Shown one piece after another: positions 5,089 through 7,517 of a stretch of DNA of 7,517 nt. Origin of the DNA: an uncultured Actinomyces sp. Its GTDB lineage: Bacteria > Actinomycetota > Actinomycetes > Actinomycetales > Actinomycetaceae. Positions within the stretch are counted from its first letter, which is position 1. Every line of letters starts with the position of its first letter. The stretch is from the NCBI GenBank assembly GCA_938040725.1, contig CALHZX010000138.1, positions 1 to 7,517 of the forward strand, read 5' to 3'. The notes beneath the pieces are model-generated. The model made no database searches, was not told the origin of the DNA, and saw nothing but the letters and a program-made list of their open reading frames with translations. Position numbers and translations under genes: made by a program.

Positions 5089-5111
5089 TTGCAACGCTTC
5101 ACATGTTGTAA
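5089..5111. promoter_or_regulatory. Inverted repeat in the AT-rich patch upstream of the activase gene
   Basis: TTGCAAC (5089-5095) and GTTGTAA (5105-5111) are inverted copies with one mismatch, separated by nine bases. They lie in an AT-rich island (5081-5115) within GC-rich sequence, about 110 bp before the activase promoter. This is a plausible binding site for a dimeric regulator, but the call is by symmetry only. Bases ~5115-5220 hold nothing else I can assign. Confidence 0.3.
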
Positions 5112-5222
5112 TTCTCGTCGGACGCGTCGTGCGTCTCGCGGTCTGCGTGATGTGTCATACAGGTGATTTTCCCTGGTTCCACGCCGTTTTAGTGCCGCGT
5201 GCGAGGAAGGCTAACCATACCT

Positions 5223-5251
5223 TTGACGGGATACGATCCTGGCCCTAAGTT
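5223..5251 (+). promoter_or_regulatory. Sigma-70-type promoter of the activase gene
   Basis: TTGACG (5223-5228) and TAAGTT (5246-5251) are separated by exactly 17 bp, matching a housekeeping -35 and the TAnnnT -10 form. Transcription would start around 5257-5260, a short leader before the Shine-Dalgarno at 5264-5270. This implies the activase gene is transcribed independently of the mod operon. Confidence 0.55.
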
Positions 5252-5274
5252 GATGGATGAGTCAAGGAGGTCCC

Positions 5275-7517
5275 ATGACAACGCAGCGCGCCAGCGAGCA
5301 TCGCCGCCCCTATCAGCTCGGCATCGACGTCGGTTCGACGACGGTCAAGGCCGTCGTCCTCGATGGAAACCGCCGACTCTTCTCCGACTACCGGCGCCAC
5401 AATGCCGACGTGCGCGCATCACTGGGAGCCCTCCTCGCCGACGTCGAACGTGCCCTGCCCGGTGCCCGCGTCCACGCGGCCATCACCGGCTCCGGCGGCC
5501 TGACGACCGCCCGCGCCATGGGAATCCCCTTCGTCCAGGAGGTCATCGCGGGCACCGAGGCCACCCAGCGTCTCCACCCCGAGGTCGACGTCGTCATCGA
5601 GCTGGGCGGCGAGGATGCCAAGCTCACCTACCTGCACCCCACCCCCGAGCAGCGCATGAACGGCACGTGCGCGGGCGGCACAGGCGCCTTTATCGACCAG
5701 ATGGCGACCCTCCTGCACACAGACGCATCCGGCCTCGGCGAGCTGGCGACCCGTCACACCCAGCTCTACCCGATCGCCTCGCGCTGCGGCGTCTTCGCCA
5801 AATCTGACATCCAGCCCCTCATCAACCAGGGTGCCGCCCACGAGGACCTGGCCGCCTCCATCTTCAACGCCGTCGCCACCCAGACCATCGCGGGCCTGGC
5901 GTGCGGCCGCCCGATCCGCGGAACCGTCATGTTCCTCGGCGGCCCCCTGCACTTCCTGCCCGCCCTGCGCGAGGCCTACAAGGCCCTCCTGCCCAAGGCC
6001 GACGCCTTCGTCACCCCCGACGACGCCCAGCTCTACGTCGCGATCGGCGCGGCCCTCCTCGCCGAGAAGGAGGTCGCCAAGAAGGTGCGCCAGGCCGAAG
6101 AATCGAGCGCCGCCTCCGTCGACGCCCGCAGCGACAAGCTCACGACCCTCATGGAGCGCCTCGCCGCCGCTCCCGTGCAGGTCGAGTCTCCGCGCATGGA
6201 CCCGCTCTTCGCGACCCCCGAGGACCGCGAGGAGTTCATGGCCCGCCACAGCCTCGACGTCATCCCCAAGGCCAGCCTCGACGAGGCCGAGGGCCGCTGC
6301 TGGCTCGGCATCGACGCGGGCTCCACAACCATCAAGGCCGTCGTCATCGACTCCCAGGACCGCATCGTCTTCACCCACTACGCCTCCAATGAGGGCGACC
6401 CCGTGGCCGCGGCCGTCGACATCGTGCGCGCCGTGCGCAGTGCCCTGCCCGAGGGCTGCGAGATCAGCCGCTCGTGCGCGACCGGCTACGGCGAAGGCCT
6501 CGTCAAGTCCGCCCTCACCATGGACGAGGGCGAGATCGAGACGATGGCCCACTACCGGGCCGCCGAATTCATCTGCCCCGGCGTCACCTCCGTCATCGAC
6601 ATCGGCGGCCAGGACATGAAGTACCTGCGCATCCGTGACCACGCGGTGGACTCCATCTCCGTCAACGAGGCATGCTCCTCGGGCTGCGGTTCCTTCCTGC
6701 AGACCTTCGCGCAGACGATGGGCACCGACGTGCGCTCCTTCGCGCGCATGGCCATGGAGTCCGAATCTCCCGTGGACCTGGGGACGCGCTGCACGGTGTT
6801 CATGAACTCCTCTGTCAAGCAGGCGCAGAAGGAAGGCGCGGATGTGCGCGACATCAGCGCAGGCCTGTCCTACTCCGTCGTGCGCAACGCCCTCTATAAG
6901 GTCATTAAGCTTAAGGAACCCTCGGACCTGGGTGAGCGCGTCGTCGTCCAGGGTGGCACCTTCCTCAACGACTCGGTGCTGCGCGCCTTCGAGCTGCTCA
7001 CCGGCCGCGAGGTCGTGCGCCCCGACATCGCGGGCCTGATGGGCGCGTACGGCGCCGCCCTGACCGCGCGCATGCACGACACGGGGGAGGGGACCTCGTC
7101 CCTCGCCACGATCGAGGCCCTCGAGGGCTTCAGCGTGGACACGACCCGCAAGACCTGCCGCCTGTGCCAGAACCACTGCCAGATGACGATCTCGACGTTC
7201 TCCAACGGCGAGCGCCACGTGTCGGGCAACCGCTGCGAGCGCGGCGCGTCCCTGGAGCGCGTGCCCAAGAAGTCGGAGCTGCCCAACCTCTACGACTGGA
7301 AGTACAAGCGGATCTTCGGATACCGCCGCCTCACCGAAAAGAAGGCTTTCCGCGGCGACATCGGTATCCCGCGTGTGCTCGGCATGTACGAGAACTACCC
7401 GTTCTGGTTCACGATGCTCACCGCTCTGGGCTTCCGCGTCATGATCTCGGGCCGCTCCAACCACGACCTCTTCGAAACCGGCATGGAGTCCATCCCCTCG
7501 GAGAACGTGTGCTACCC
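5275..7517 (+). CDS. Large acyl-CoA dehydratase activase-type protein (two BadF/HgdC-like ATPase modules), 3' end outside the window
   Basis: The ATG at 5275 follows a near-perfect AAGGAGG (5264-5270); 747 codons are visible and the frame is still open at the edge. Module 1 has the ASKHA phosphate loop GIDVGSTTVKAVV (16-28) and the Fe-S cysteines Cys132 (GTCAGGTGAF) and Cys171 (SRCGVF). Module 2 repeats this: GIDAGSTTIKAVV (345-357), Cys467 (NEACSSGCGSF) and Cys506 (TRCTVF). A Cys cluster follows at 628, 631, 635 and 654, then from about 696 a DUF2229-like start (IGIPRVLGMYENYPFWF). Members with this order usually exceed 1,300 residues and continue into HgdB-like Fe-S domains. HgdC-type activases use ATP to drive single low-potential electrons from a [4Fe-4S] cluster into a dehydratase or reductase; activity is cytoplasmic and oxygen-sensitive. 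The substrate of the giant fused proteins is unknown to me. Its own promoter suggests independence from modABC. Confidence 0.9.
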   Translation, partial: MTTQRASEHRRPYQLGIDVGSTTVKAVVLDGNRRLFSDYRRHNADVRASLGALLADVERALPGARVHAAITGSGGLTTARAMGIPFVQEVIAGTEATQRLHPEVDVVIELGGEDAKLTYLHPTPEQRMNGTCAGGTGAFIDQMATLLHTDASGLGELATRHTQLYPIASRCGVFAKSDIQPLINQGAAHEDLAASIFNAVATQTIAGLACGRPIRGTVMFLGGPLHFLPALREAYKALLPKADAFVTPDDAQLYVAIGAALLAEKEVAKKVRQAEESSAASVDARSDKLTTLMERLAAAPVQVESPRMDPLFATPEDREEFMARHSLDVIPKASLDEAEGRCWLGIDAGSTTIKAVVIDSQDRIVFTHYASNEGDPVAAAVDIVRAVRSALPEGCEISRSCATGYGEGLVKSALTMDEGEIETMAHYRAAEFICPGVTSVIDIGGQDMKYLRIRDHAVDSISVNEACSSGCGSFLQTFAQTMGTDVRSFARMAMESESPVDLGTRCTVFMNSSVKQAQKEGADVRDISAGLSYSVVRNALYKVIKLKEPSDLGERVVVQGGTFLNDSVLRAFELLTGREVVRPDIAGLMGAYGAALTARMHDTGEGTSSLATIEALEGFSVDTTRKTCRLCQNHCQMTISTFSNGERHVSGNRCERGASLERVPKKSELPNLYDWKYKRIFGYRRLTEKKAFRGDIGIPRVLGMYENYPFWFTMLTALGFRVMISGRSNHDLFETGMESIPSENVCY

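Noticed and set aside
5419..7464. 681-codon open frame on the minus strand
   Set aside because: It is antisense to the activase, whose motifs, ribosome site and promoter are clear. Long antisense frames are expected in very GC-rich genes, and its sequence is low-complexity Gly/Ala/Val/Asp/His/Arg with no recognisable motif.

Overview
The window looks like a piece of chromosome from a high-GC actinobacterium. Most of it is very GC-rich, its genes favour G or C at third codon positions, and the Shine-Dalgarno sites are strong. The gene content (ModA lipoprotein, fused ModB-ModC, very large acyl-CoA dehydratase activase) makes an Actinomycetaceae member such as Schaalia or Actinomyces my best guess. 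That assignment is inference; no marker gene is present.

Layout. (1) 1-567: 3' part of an RloB-like Toprim-family gene, cut by the window edge and less GC-rich than the rest, so probably an acquired defence-type gene. (2) 568-1090: accessory or decayed DNA. It holds a degenerate 14-bp tandem repeat, a strong hairpin (probable terminator), the first ~66 codons of a secreted protein, and a 115-bp AT-richer palindromic element with perfect 16-bp ends that supplies the broken gene's last codons and stop. (3) 1091-1603, minus strand: a MoaB/MogA-family molybdopterin protein in which both positions matching the catalytic aspartates of E. coli MogA are substituted. (4) 1604-1946: the divergent control region, with an 18-bp near-palindrome and a 17-codon cysteine-containing leader ORF. 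(5) 1947-4805: modA and a modB-modC fusion, forming a two-gene molybdate ABC transporter operon followed by a probable terminator. (6) 4806-5274: a repeat-rich intergenic stretch with a 14-bp-stem hairpin nested in a longer one, two 31-bp repeats, three 20-bp tandem repeats that share an inverted core with the 31-bp repeats, and a good sigma-70-type promoter. (7) 5275-7517: the first 747 codons of a giant 2-hydroxyacyl-CoA dehydratase activase-type protein with two ASKHA ATPase modules, running off the window.

How the genes fit together. ModA captures molybdate outside the membrane and ModBC imports it. MogA-type enzymes adenylylate molybdopterin before molybdenum insertion, so the divergent mogA-like gene and modA-modBC form a small molybdenum cluster, with no molybdoenzyme in view. 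The activase has its own promoter and is probably a separate transcription unit for a radical Fe-S reductase/dehydratase system. The most interesting unexplained signals are the Cys-codon leader ORF with its palindrome upstream of modA, the inverted-core repeat array at 4894-5040, the palindromic element at 951-1065, and the non-canonical active site of the MogA-like protein.
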